A stretch of 64,000 bases of DNA from Phymorhynchus buccinoides (lineage: Eukaryota; Mollusca; Gastropoda; Neogastropoda; Raphitomidae): positions 14,808,173 through 14,872,172 of the forward strand of contig CM065690.1 in assembly GCA_017654935.2 (NCBI GenBank), written 5' to 3'. A model generated the notes under the pieces. The model saw nothing but the letters and a program-made list of their open reading frames with translations. It was not told the origin of the DNA and ran no database searches. Position 1 is the stretch's first letter. Every line of letters begins with the position of its first letter. The position numbers and the translations under genes are program-made. Positions 54,822 through 64,000 of this stretch are shown here, in pieces.

Positions 54822-55022
54822 TGAAGGCTCATGTCAAAATCAAGTATCCTGCTAACTTTAACCCTCTAACATCTTATGTTTTTTTGAGAAAATTACAACG
54901 TTAAAGTTTCAGTGGAGAGTGAGAGATCGTCGTGACTTGAAGGCTCACGTCAAAATCAAGTATCCTGCTAACTTTAACCCTCTAACGCCTTATATGTTTA
55001 GAGAAAATGACAACGTTAAGGT
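54822..55022. repeat. Tandem duplication of about 119 bp
   Basis: GAAGGCTCATGTCAAAATCA and GAAGGCTCACGTCAAAATCA head two copies, each continuing AGTATCCTGCTAACTTTAAC. Confidence 0.85.
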
Positions 55023-55334
55023 TTGAGTTAAGGTTAAAGGTCGGGGCCACGGACGCAACACACACACACACACATACACACACACATACACACAGACACA
55101 CAACCGAACATGTACGATACTATAGACTCACTTTGTTTTAAAAAACGATGTGAGCCAAAAAGGACACATAATGCAAGACATATAAATGAAATAAATTGCA
55201 TCAGAGTGAAGGTGTTAAACAGACTAATGCGATAGCCTTCTTTTTGCACCATTGTTCTAAAGCAAGGGAAACACATTAATCAAAGAAGAAAATAACAAAT
55301 AACAGCAGAAAAGACTGGCAACAATAGTCATATA

Positions 55335-55990
55335 ATATAACAATAATAGTACATTTATATAGCGCTTTATCTCAAATGAGCTCAAAGCGCTTTACAATCA
55401 ATTCTTCATCAACAAGTAGATAACAAAAATACAAAGCTCTCTCTCGCACACACACACATACATACACACACATACACGTGCGCGCGCGCACACACATTTA
55501 TCGTCACCGACTCATTATTCATCTTTCATTCAGTAAGCCATAGCAACTGAGTTGCACGGACTGACCACATACACCAACACACACACACAAAACGTCAGAG
55601 GATACACATACAAATACACTCACATACAACGTACGCACGCAGACAGACACACACACATGCATACACATGCGTGCACATATAACCCACAAAACCAAAACGC
55701 ACACAAGCACACATGTACACACACATGCATGCTCACACACATACACAACACACACACACGAACACACACACACACACACACAAAACACAGCACAAACCTG
55801 TTATTCAATCTTCCCTCACGTGCACATAACGATAGACAACTGATGAAATATTTATGGTGCAGCAGGGAAAGGATGGCTTTTAAGAGAGGTTTTGAATGAG
55901 GAGACTGAGTTGGAGTGTCGGAGAGGAGAAGGCAGAGAATTCCAGAGAGATGGTGCTTGACAGGAAAAAGTACGTTAGCCAGCAGATTTG
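55335..55990. repeat. Retroposon end plus CA microsatellite
   Basis: ATATAGCGCTTTATCTCAAA at about 55357, CA-rich stretch at 55446-55790, then AAGAGAGGTTTTGAATGAGG and AATTCCAGAGAGATGGTGC, resembling 19640-19760. Probably one retroposon family split by the microsatellite. Confidence 0.6.
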
Positions 55991-56069
55991 AGACGCTTGG
56001 AGGGAAGGGAAAGTCATACACGCCGGGGACACCCGGGCCCCACATGATGCATACAGAGTGTGTCATGCA

Positions 56070-56720
56070 CGACCGTTAAGTCCCCCGGGATCAGCCGAAG
56101 AAACTCGGGCCCCACAAGATGCATGCAAAGGAGTATTAATTTGTATTAAGGGGACAATGCTCGACGGTAAGGCCGCACATGTTGCGTACGAAAAGGACCA
56201 CAGCTCTTTATTTAGCAGTATTCAGGCAAGACCAATCTGGCAACCGTAGCGGTCCCCGGGGGCGAACCCCGACCGGCACAGCTCCTGCCCTTCAGGGGAG
56301 GTGACTGAGACAGGGTGGTTTGGTGGAGGTGTTTATGGAGGGCTGTTTGGAATGCCTCCAATGACTGACTGGTGGCAACTTGCTCGGGTAGACTGTTCCA
56401 CTGAGGGATAGTACGGGGAAAGAAGGTGGATTTTATGTACTGAGTTCTATGGCTGGGGGTGTCATATGATGCTGAGTGGGATTGACGGAGACTTTCTTCT
56501 GCAGATAGTTTGTAGGAAGATGCTTAGAGTTGATAGTGAGATTTTAGACCTGTGAGAGTTGATAGTGAGAAGTCCTGTGTGAAATCCTGGGTCTGTAGAA
56601 GTGGCCATGTTAAGTTTTTGATGAGATCTGCAGATCTTGTTGACTGATGGTAGTCTCGGGCCACCCATCTTGTAGCTCTGCTTTGGACTTGTTCTATGGC
56701 GTAAATGCTACCCACTCATG
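56070..56720 (-). pseudogene. LINE fragment: RT C-terminus and 3' UTR
   Basis: The minus strand reads IEQVQSRATRWVARDYHQST and ending KNLTWPLL. In a shifted frame it continues YIKSTFFPRTIPQWNSLPEQ and VATSQSLEAFQTALHKHLHQ, the conserved jockey/CR1 C-terminus. The 3' UTR includes AGCTGTGCCGGTCGGGGTTC near 56250-56285, also present at 39945-39990. Frameshifted and 5'-truncated. Confidence 0.82.
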
Positions 56721-56879
56721 CACACACATGCATGCGCGCACACACACACACACAGCCATACCCATATATACACATATGCACAAAAACGCATTTACCACTA
56801 TATATATTTGATGTGTTTTTCATTCCGTTGCTTGATTTGAATCCGGTTTATCTATTGTTGCCATGTTTGGTTTGGAAAA

Positions 56880-57352
56880 CATTTTAACATAACATATAGA
56901 TTATAACTTTTTTAGCCTTAAATACAGAAAATGGTGAATGTAGTTGCTGATAACATTTTGATGAAATTTTAAATTTTAATAAATTTGCGTATTTAAAACA
57001 AGCAACACAGTGTAAGCTTATTTCATTTCTTTTGGTGGTGCATTTAATTAGTTTATATTTGGTAAGAAATACATTTTTTCATCTTCATTTCGAAAATAGC
57101 TCTGCTGTAAAATTTACAGTATTAATCTTTCTCTATAAAAATAATGTATTAATCTTTCCCTTTAAAAACGATTCAGTCAGCATAAGGTAGACCTTCACAA
57201 CAAAATGTTCTTCTCACTAATATCGAAAAATGTTAATGTGATGAGGAAATATGTGAAATTATATGATGTCATACGCATTCTCGAAAGAAAAAAAGCGTCA
57301 TTTTCTGTATTTAAAGCTAAAAAAAAAGTTATAATCTATATGTTATTTTCTG
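56880..57352. mobile_element. Foldback MITE
   Basis: CATAACATATAGATTATAAC and CCTTAAATACAGAAAATG at the left; CATTTTCTGTATTTAAAGCT and GTTATAATCTATATGTTA at the right. Arms about 50 bp. Confidence 0.82.
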
Positions 57353-57360
57353 TATCATTA

Positions 57361-57455
57361 CAAATTCGGGACTTTCCTGGAGTTGCACTGCCTCCAGGCA
57401 TTGCCTCACTTTCCTGGAGTTGCACTGCATCCGGGCATTGCCTCCAGGATCGTTC
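57361..57455. repeat. Short tandem duplication, about 46 bp
   Basis: ACTTTCCTGGAGTTGCACTG occurs at about 57370 and 57407, each followed by a GGCATTGCCTCC-type end. Confidence 0.8.
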
Positions 57456-57533
57456 CCACCATCTTTATATCTACTAATGTCCCATATGTGTCTGTTTCAG
57501 ACTAGATGACGTTAAACGGATTTTTATTTGTGG

Positions 57534-58099
57534 TACAGTACGTAGAATCCGCTTAATCGGCCACTTCTGGGACCAGGAAAAATATGGCGGATAAAGCGAA
57601 TCGGCCGATAAAACGAACATCGAGATACTGTATGACGCAATTATGCAAGTCAAAAGCAATGACGTCAAAATTAAATGTTGCAGTTCAAATTCAAATTCTT
57701 TCCCTTTTTGTGATGTGTGTGTGTGTGTTTATTAATCATACAACTTGACAGAAGCACGAGTAAAAGACAATGATTTTGTTTTCTTGAGTGATTTTAACGC
57801 CATGCAGGGTCTTTCGATTGACAACAGCTCACCTTCCAACTTCACACTCAGCCATGTAAACGTCAAAAGCGTGTTGTCAGTTTGTCTGCCTCTGTTGTTC
57901 TCCCTCTCAAAAAGGGGTAAAGAGGAAAAAATTGAGAGAAAAAGTGGCCAATAAAGCGGAATTGAAGATTTCAGCTTTGGCCGTAAAAACGAACAAAATA
58001 ACACATGCATAAGAAGAAAAAATTCTGTTCCAGAGAAAATTGGCCGATTAAGCGGCTTTGGCCGATTATCCGATGGCCAATTAAACGGATTCCACTGTA
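57534..58099. mobile_element. pogo-like MITE (third family)
   Basis: TACAGTACGTAGAATCCGCT and TAATCGGCCACTT at the left; AATTAAACGGATTCCACTGTA-type end at the right, with inner GGCCGATTAAGCGGC repeats. TA-flanked. No transposase. Confidence 0.82.
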
Positions 58100-58504
58100 T
58101 AAGAATCTGATCAATTTTATTTTTACATTACTATGTCAAGGAAACCCGAACCTCTTGAACTCAACTTAAAAGAAAATCTAAAAAGGAACTTTATTTTTTC
58201 ACAAAAATGTTACGTTCTTGGCCTACAGTTGGGGAGATTCACCCATATATATATGACAGAGACGAGCGAAGGAATGAAAGAAGAGGCAACACAGAGGTGA
58301 AATATGAAATTGAAAATCCCCAACGAGAACACTCCCTGTATCAAACACCACAACCAAAGCCGCTGCCCACAAAAAAACACCATATATATTCTCGCAGTAG
58401 AATATAGTCACAGCAGCCATGTCATACATGCATACATACACCCACAGCCTATGGCTTGTACCCACGTGTCGTCATATCCGGCCACAAGGAGCGCCATATT
58501 ATGG

Positions 58505-58683
58505 GAGACCGCCATCTTAGTCAGTGACTTTGTTTGAAAAATGCCAGATCGATGCTGCGTATTTGGCTGTTCCAATTCGAAACTTATCTAAACTGTATTT
58601 ATAACATCTGAATGTTTTCTTTACACATTTAGATAACATTTTCACTTTGTTTACACACAAATAAGGACTAAGATGGCGACACT
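58505..58683 (+). pseudogene. THAP-type zinc-finger start, truncated
   Basis: At 58541-58591 the frame reads MPDRCCVFGCSNSKLI then stop. M-P-x-x-C-x-x-x-G-C-x-N is the hallmark opening of a THAP domain, the DNA-binding finger of P-element transposases and THAP proteins. CCGCCATCTTAGTC (from 58509) and its inverse GACTAAGATGGCGA (from about 58667) flank it, so it may be a P-like transposon relic with 14-bp inverted repeats. Nothing of the transposase is visible. Confidence 0.55.
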
Positions 58684-59299
58684 TCCGTTGGAAGAGTCGA
58701 GATGCGCACGCAGGTGGGGGGGAGCCATTGGCCGTTTTAGGTGGGGTTGTTACTTCCCTTGGTTTGTGGCCCACTGATACAGTCCCCTTGTTTGCTATAA
58801 CTTCCGGTGGTGATGGGGCAGATGCAGTACATGTAGTAGATCAACGTTTCTGTTTCTGTCTGAATACGTCACAGACGCCACTTCTGACGTTGATACGAAC
58901 ATGAATGCTTTGCTGTCCCTGTACATGATTACGCCAGTTTTACTACTCCTAGTCTGCTACAATAACAATGACATTTACTTTGTCAACATCTTTACCCTGC
59001 GCTTTTTGTTTTGTTTCTTTTCGTGGTATGTGTTTACTGTTTACCACATCTGTGTAAATAATTCCGGTGTGGCGAGAGCGCCGTATGCTTTGGTTTGTTC
59101 CATAATTCCTTTGATGATTTTACGACAAATAAAATAATCTGAGTTTGAATTTTGATATGGTTGAGGGGAAAAGGAAAAGGGGCATGCAAGCAAACGGGGG
59201 ATTATACTAGAGGGTGGGTGGGGCCGTGAAGGCCGGAAGGATTGCTATTTGGGAATGGGTAGAAGGGTGGGAGAAAAGTGGGGCGGATGGGGGAAGGGG

Positions 59300-59314
59300 T
59301 ATGCACACACACGT

Positions 59315-59367
<53 letters not shown>

Positions 59368-59390
59368 TACACACACACACGTGTACAGGG
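59300..59390. repeat. CA microsatellite
   Basis: Long (CA)n, interrupted by ACATACATAC. Its His-Thr open frames are artefacts. Confidence 0.92.
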
Positions 59391-59479
59391 AGCTTTACAT
59401 CAGTTTAAAGAGGCAATGCACCTTTCTACGATGGGCTAACCAGCGACATAATTATATGCCTTTTACTTGCATTATATGC

Positions 59480-59755
59480 CAATTCCTTGATGTTGACTAA
59501 CCCTACTTTTAAGTTGCGCTGGAGGAAGCCAAGGGTCTTACTGACTTTGCTGCTCACATTTGAGATGTGTGTGTCTCCCATCTAAGGTCTTGCGAGATTG
59601 TAAAACCCAGACATTTCATCTCTAACCGTTTCTCTAACAGGAGAAATATCAGTATGCTGTACACTTTCTTGTTACAAACTTGCTGTTTGTATACCCTTTG
59701 AAAATCCAAAATAAACCACTCATTTTTAAGCGTGAATAGCAAATTTCTCCTTTAC
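59480..59755 (-). pseudogene. LINE RT fragment
   Basis: The minus strand reads LKNEWFILDFQRVYKQQ, MKCLGFTISQDLRWETHTSQ and then, after a stop or shift, KVSKTLGFLQRNLK. This corresponds to the same RT segment as AKYLGVTLQTDLSW and RTLGFLRRNL in the element at 1484-2780. Very short and broken. Confidence 0.75.
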
Positions 59756-59759
59756 ATCC

Positions 59760-60290
59760 TGCAGTCCTAAAGATTGCAGGCACATGGGAGGGAACATGAG
59801 AATCAGTGAACAATTTACATCATTGGTAGTGCAACATACTGGGAATGAGATTGAATCACACAAATTATTTTTAAATTTTGTCTGAAATTAATATTGAGAG
59901 GATGTGGGGATAGTGTTGGTTAAACTAAGGTGGGCATGTATTTCTTTGTTGTGTCGGTGTATTTGTATTTAATGCTGTTATAAAGTAAAGTGACCTGTGC
60001 ATGCGCATTAATTTGGAATAAAATCATACCAGCCCCGAAAGTCTCAAAACTATTTCTTATCAACCTCCCCCCTTCCTCACTCTTTTTTGTTTTTAAATTG
60101 AAGAGTGTTTATTAGGCAAACATGTTTTGAATGGGCAAACATGTACTGCCGGGTTTATCACAATATCAGGTAAATGTATTTCACTTTTACCAAAACCGTT
60201 TTGAGAAAAATATGTAACGAAGCCTACCTAACTGCCCCCTTCCCTCCCCCTTTTTGGGGGGAAGATTTACTAAACTATCCTGCGATAAGC
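59760..60290. other. Intron sequence, no recognised feature
   Basis: I see no ORF or repeat pair of note. Confidence 0.4.
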
Positions 60291-60292
<2 letters not shown>

Positions 60293-60325
<33 letters not shown>

Positions 60326-60605
60326 ACCATCACCCTAAGCTAAGTGACCCAGCCAGCCAGGACCCTTTCACCAGATACCCATCGTGATGCTGAATGAAGC
60401 AGGAACCACCATAGCTACCTTCACTCTAAGCTAAGTGACCCAGCCAGCCAGGACCCTTTCACCGGATACCCAACGTGATGCTGAATGAAGCAGGAACCAC
60501 CATAGCTACCTTCATTCTAAGCTAAGTGACCCAGCCAGTCAGGTCCCGATCACCAGACACCCAACATGATGAAACATAATCGAACAGGAACCGCCTAAGC
60601 TAATG
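60293..60605. repeat. GA microsatellite and 91-bp tandem repeat, three copies
   Basis: CTAAGCTAAGTGACCCAGCC recurs at 60335, 60426 and 60517, with GATGCTGAATGAAGCAGGAA in each of the first two units. Confidence 0.92.
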
Positions 60606-60939
60606 AAAAAAGTTATGTTCTGTGGCTTTTTCGTGCAAGACAGTATGAGTTTGCTCAGTTGCAATCTTTGTGACTGAACAATCACAACTGAGCCAAACAA
60701 ATAAGAAGATCGTGATCTGTGATGAGAAACACACAGTGTTGTGTAAAAGTAGAGCTGATTAATTAAAAAAAATCAGAGACAAAATTGTGTGAATCAGAGA
60801 TTCAGTGCCAGATCTGCATGCTGCACGCACATCTGTGTTGTCAACCAAACATTCAGCCTATCGCAATTTCTATTTTTAACCCTCCTTGCTATCGGCCCGG
60901 AAGTGAGTGAGATCACTTTTCGCGACTCCGCGCGCTAGA

Positions 60940-61205
60940 GATAAACAAGCGCATTCACTCTTGCAAGCAGGCTTCAATAAAACAGCCAATAGGCCTCTGC
61001 AACTAGGGTTATTAATGCCCTTGACAGTGAGAGTGATGCCCTTGCTGGTCAGTACTGACAAGGGATTCACTCTTGCGAAAGGCAGCCATTTAGTGGCATC
61101 AAATAGGGTTATTGGCGAGAGTTATCCCCCTGTTTGGTCAGTACTGAACCATCTTCCCCCACCCACCAAGGGCATTCACTCTTGCAAAACGTGTTCGTTG
61201 CAGAA
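60940..61205 (+). repeat. Dispersed repeat family C, copy 3
   Basis: CTGCAACTAGGGTTATTAAT at the left, GGCAGCCATTTAGTGGCATC in the middle and AAGGGCATTCACTCTTGC at the right, ending GTGTTCGTTGCAG. Confidence 0.72.
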
Positions 61206-61398
61206 GCTAATGCACACAGCAGCTAGTCTAAGAGTATTTGTTCATCTTGTATGCTGTTGATGTCTGTGTTACTTTAAATATTATGCAATATGTTTTCATC
61301 CCCACACACAAGCTGAATTCTTCTGATTTGAAGCCAGTAAACCTTTTGATTGATTGATTGATTGTAATATAGTGTGTTTCAATCTTTGTCTGATGCAG

Positions 61399-61492
61399 AC
61401 TCGCCCATCGCAGCTATCGTGGGGGCCATCATTGCTGTCGTTCTCATCGCCGCCATTGTGGTGGTGGTGGTTGTCATGTGGCGACGGAAGAG
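61399..61492 (+). CDS. Exon Q: transmembrane helix and stop-transfer
   Basis: The acceptor is TGTCTGATGCAG and the donor GTCAGA; phase 1 to phase 2. It reads DSPIAAIVGAIIAVVLIAAI followed by six valines, Met, Trp and RRKR. That is one hydrophobic helix of about 24 residues followed by basic residues, so a type I single-pass protein with the FN3 units outside. The preceding intron is 9.3 kb. Confidence 0.9.
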
Positions 61493-61661
61493 GTCAGACA
61501 TTGTTAACTACGCCTTTAGCATCAGTTCCCTCTTGGCCGACCCTCTGTCTCAAAGTCATTCTTTTTTGCACCCCCCCCCACCCACCCCCGAGTGAGCCTT
61601 GAAGGCTTTGCCTCTTGTTTCTCATCCATTCATTATACAGTTTTATATTCTTTAGTTTGCT

Positions 61662-61907
61662 TTAACCCTTTCACCGCCAGCCATATTTCAGCCAAAAATG
61701 TCCATGAAATTTACCTGGGTAGAGAACAAAATCCATCTGCAGTATTGGGGATTCTTCTGTGACAAATATAAAATAAGGTCTACCCTTACTTCCCAAAACT
61801 AAGACAATAGGGTCTTTGGATAATAGACCCCAATTTGATGCCTTTTAGTGACATAGGTGTTAAATCACTGTGGTGCTAAAATGCGACTTTGGCGGTGAAA
61901 GGGTTAA
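61662..61907 (+). mobile_element. piggyBac-like MITE P1 after the transmembrane exon
   Basis: TTAACCCTTTCACCGCCAGC and GGCGGTGAAAGGGTTAA; nearly identical to 7199-7444 in the interior (TTTACCTGGGTAGAGAACAA). Confidence 0.9.
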
Positions 61908-62131
61908 AATTAAAATATCAAATTATATACTTTTGTACTTGCACATTTGCATGGGAGAAAGGGGGGGGGGGGTGAGGAGGGGGGGGGGGGGGGGGGCAAA
62001 CTGAGGTTATAGAAGATTTTATACAAGTTTATTTCTATAGAGTATTACAGCTTCTATCTGTTATGCAGAATGCTTTTCACTCTCTTCCTATTCTTGTTCT
62101 GTACATGTGCTACGCCCTAAAGTGCAGCAGA

Positions 62132-62518
62132 GGTGTAGAGTGGCACAGTGGTAACGCGTTCGCCTTGTGTCGAGTAAACCCGAGTTCGAACCTGGGTACA
62201 GGGGATTTTTTTCCTCTCACTTTGCACTAGGCCTTACGGTCTGAACGTGGAGTCTTTCGGATGAGACGATAAAGCGAGGTCCCGTGTGCCCATGCGCTTA
62301 GCACACGTTAAACCCAGTGGCAGCGAAAAAGTTGTCATTTGGTCAAAAGTTACCCCCACCCCCCCTCCTCTTTCCTTCCTCATCAGTCACACAAAAATTG
62401 CATGCATAACAAAATTGGGTGGCGCACCTCTGGCTGCGACACGCTCTCCAGGTGGGAGCAACCCGAATTCCACAGAGACGCCTCTGTGAATATAAAGTAC
62501 CTAATATCTAATACCTAA
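62132..62518 (+). repeat. tRNA-derived SINE, copy 5 (complete)
   Basis: GTGTAGAGTGGCACAGTGGT head, GAGTTCGAACC B box, GGAGTCTTTCGGATGAGACG core, and tail ATAAAGTACCTAATATCTAA. Confidence 0.88.
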
Positions 62519-62551
62519 AGGATCAGCTTGATGAAGTTGGCTGCCTAAGGC

Positions 62552-62745
62552 CAGGTTCACATTAGACGCGTAAGTTCCGTACGGAAAACCCTAAATAAGT
62601 GGAAGAAAGAAGGATAAAAGTTTACGCATATAGGGGAAATTCGGACACATGCGCAAATCTTTTCCCTTCTTTGTTTCACTTATTTATGGATTGCGCACGG
62701 GTTTCCGCATGGAATATCCGCTTATGTGTGTACACGGCCTAAGGC
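62552..62745. mobile_element. Foldback family F, short copy
   Basis: AAGGCCAGGTTCACATTAGA at the left, GTGTGTACACGGCCTAAGGC at the right; inner CTAAATAAGTGGAAGAAAGA pairs with CTTCTTTGTTTCACTTATTT. Same family as 13622-14062. Confidence 0.72.
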
Positions 62746-62803
62746 GAAAAGAAGAAGAAAGAGAAAAGGGAAAGGGAAACAACCCCCTGGCATACATGTA
62801 TAT

Positions 62804-63256
62804 GTTACGCCCAATCCATGAAATTGCCCATTTCTTGAAATGGGCAAAATGGTTTGCCCAGTTCGTGAAATAGCCGATTTATAACTTGCCGTTGAAAAAA
62901 GCAATATGAATGAAAAATAGTTTTCGTTCATTAGCACACATAGATCAAGAATTGGTTCAAACGAATGAGAAATCTCATCTGTAGATGAGTTAAAATTATT
63001 TTATTCAGACTTAATTTGATAAAACGTTTGATTCAACATGTGGCTCAGGCATGCCCCAGCTTAGCATCTGGTCGAGTTGGGGGGCAGGATAGGGGTGCAA
63101 ATACAATGTAGAAAAGTGTGATACCATTGAATCAATCTTAATCAATGCCTGTGTGAATGGGGATTCAAAAGTGTGATATGCATTGTCCGTTTCATAAATT
63201 GGGCAGAGCATTTTGCCCATTTCATGAGATAGGCAATTTCACGGATTGGGCGTAAC
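62804..63256. mobile_element. Foldback MITE before exon R
   Basis: TTACGCCCAATCCATGAAAT at the left, TTTCACGGATTGGGCGTAAC at the right. Inside, GAAATGGGCAAAATGG pairs with TTTTGCCCATTTCATG. Confidence 0.85.
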
Positions 63257-63415
63257 GTATACACCCACATGAAGAAATTAACACAGAGAGAAGGAGGAGG
63301 GTGAGGGGTGAGGGTGGATGGGGTTTATCCCCTCCTCTTTTTTTTTGTCTGTGTGTAATGACTGTGCTGTAGTTCTTTGATATTGGTGTGAATATATCTT
63401 CCTGATCTGTTTCAG

Positions 63416-63481
63416 CCTTTGTTTCGCTGAAAACCCTCCTCGTGAGCCACCTAAGCCACCTCAGCCACTTCCTCCTATTCA
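63416..63481 (+). CDS. Exon R: proline-rich cytoplasmic juxtamembrane exon
   Basis: The acceptor is GATCTGTTTCAG and the donor GTAAGC; phase 2 to phase 2. The frame joins RRKR of exon Q to SLCFAENPPREPPKPPQPLP and then PIQ. PPKPPQPLPP could be an SH3 or WW ligand. In receptor phosphatases the catalytic domain begins some tens of residues beyond this point, which would be outside the window. The kind of cytoplasmic domain is therefore unknown here. Confidence 0.75.
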
Positions 63482-63519
63482 GTAAGCGTGTCTTAATGGG
63501 CATAAAAATACACATATGC

Positions 63520-63581
63520 ACACAGCGCATGCGCACACGCACACGCACACACACACATGTATGCATGCACACACATGCATG

Positions 63582-63634
<53 letters not shown>

Positions 63635-63635
63635 G
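63520..63635. repeat. CA microsatellite after exon R
   Basis: Interrupted then pure CA runs, starting about 40 bases after the donor. Confidence 0.92.
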
Positions 63636-63805
63636 TCTGAGAAACATGAAAACTATTTACATCTGACCACAGCTGAACTTTCTTGATAAAGTTTCATTTA
63701 CTAGACTCAAGTCAAGGGATTTAACTCTTCTACCACCACGGGCGAATACATTCGCCCAAGTATCACTCTACACTCCCACCAAATGCAAAGACATTCACTG
63801 CCAAG

Positions 63806-64000
63806 TACCGTATGTTACGGACTATCTGGCGATACTTTTTTTTTTCTTAGACTGAGACCCCTGCGCCTTATAATGTGACTGGTAATATCGTAAGAAACTA
63901 TAATAACAAAATTTGAATTTTGTGTAAAATTGATAGGTGGGTGGGATGGTGGTTGTGCGCCTTATAATCAAGTGCGCCTTGTAGTTCGTAAAGTACGGTA
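63806..64000. mobile_element. MITE family K at the window edge
   Basis: ACCGTATGTTACGGACTATC at the left and TAGTTCGTAAAGTACGGTA at the right, with interior ATAATGTGACTGGTAATATC and AAATTTGAATTTTGTGTAAA. Confidence 0.8.

Noticed and set aside
58901..59137. 78-codon hydrophobic frame as a membrane protein gene
   Set aside because: AT-rich intronic DNA with no homology that I recognise and no splice link to the gene.

Overview
This is animal genomic DNA, most likely from a gastropod or other mollusc. The reasons are a compact exon set in long introns, CR1/L2-type LINE fragments, tRNA-derived SINEs, very many TA- and TTAA-flanked MITEs, and long CA/GA microsatellites. The species call is inference. 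Nothing in the window looks bacterial: no operons, no CRISPR arrays and no rRNA genes. Nearly all long ORFs are repeats or open microsatellite frames.

The backbone is one plus-strand gene that enters from the left and leaves to the right. I assembled 18 internal exons by hand (827-63481, 2593 coding bases, about 864 residues). All 17 junctions have AG/GT borders, matching phases and no in-frame stop. In order they encode three 4-Cys modules and one 6-Cys module (exons A-D), five fibronectin type III-like units (E; F; G+H; I+J; K+L+M), a membrane-proximal unit containing RRRRRS, a likely furin site (N-P), a transmembrane helix followed by WRRKR (Q), and a proline-rich cytoplasmic start (R). 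This layout fits a receptor-type tyrosine phosphatase whose catalytic part lies beyond the window. No phosphatase motif is visible here, so that identity is inference. The signal peptide and promoter are also outside.

The introns are packed with mobile DNA. There are LINE 3' ends with broken reverse transcriptase frames (about 1.5-2.8, 3.3-3.7, 56.3-56.7 and 59.5-59.75 kb). Five copies of one tRNA-derived SINE are present. TTAA-flanked piggyBac-like MITEs, pogo-like MITEs (CAGTGGAACCTC, CAGTCGAACCTC), two hAT-like elements and about ten copies of a TA-flanked family ending CCGTATTTTTCGGAC also occur. Many further foldbacks and minisatellites complete the picture, and several elements are nested inside others.

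The most unusual signal is at the splice sites. In three introns the 3' end of an exon plus its 5' splice site is tandemly copied into the following intron: about nine copies after exon I, and one each after exons G and P. The intron with the donor array also carries about 20 copies of a pyrimidine-rich CACAG unit resembling 3' splice sites. A second theme is tandem amplification of the terminal part of DNA transposons, seen in four families. I found no self-contained new gene system.
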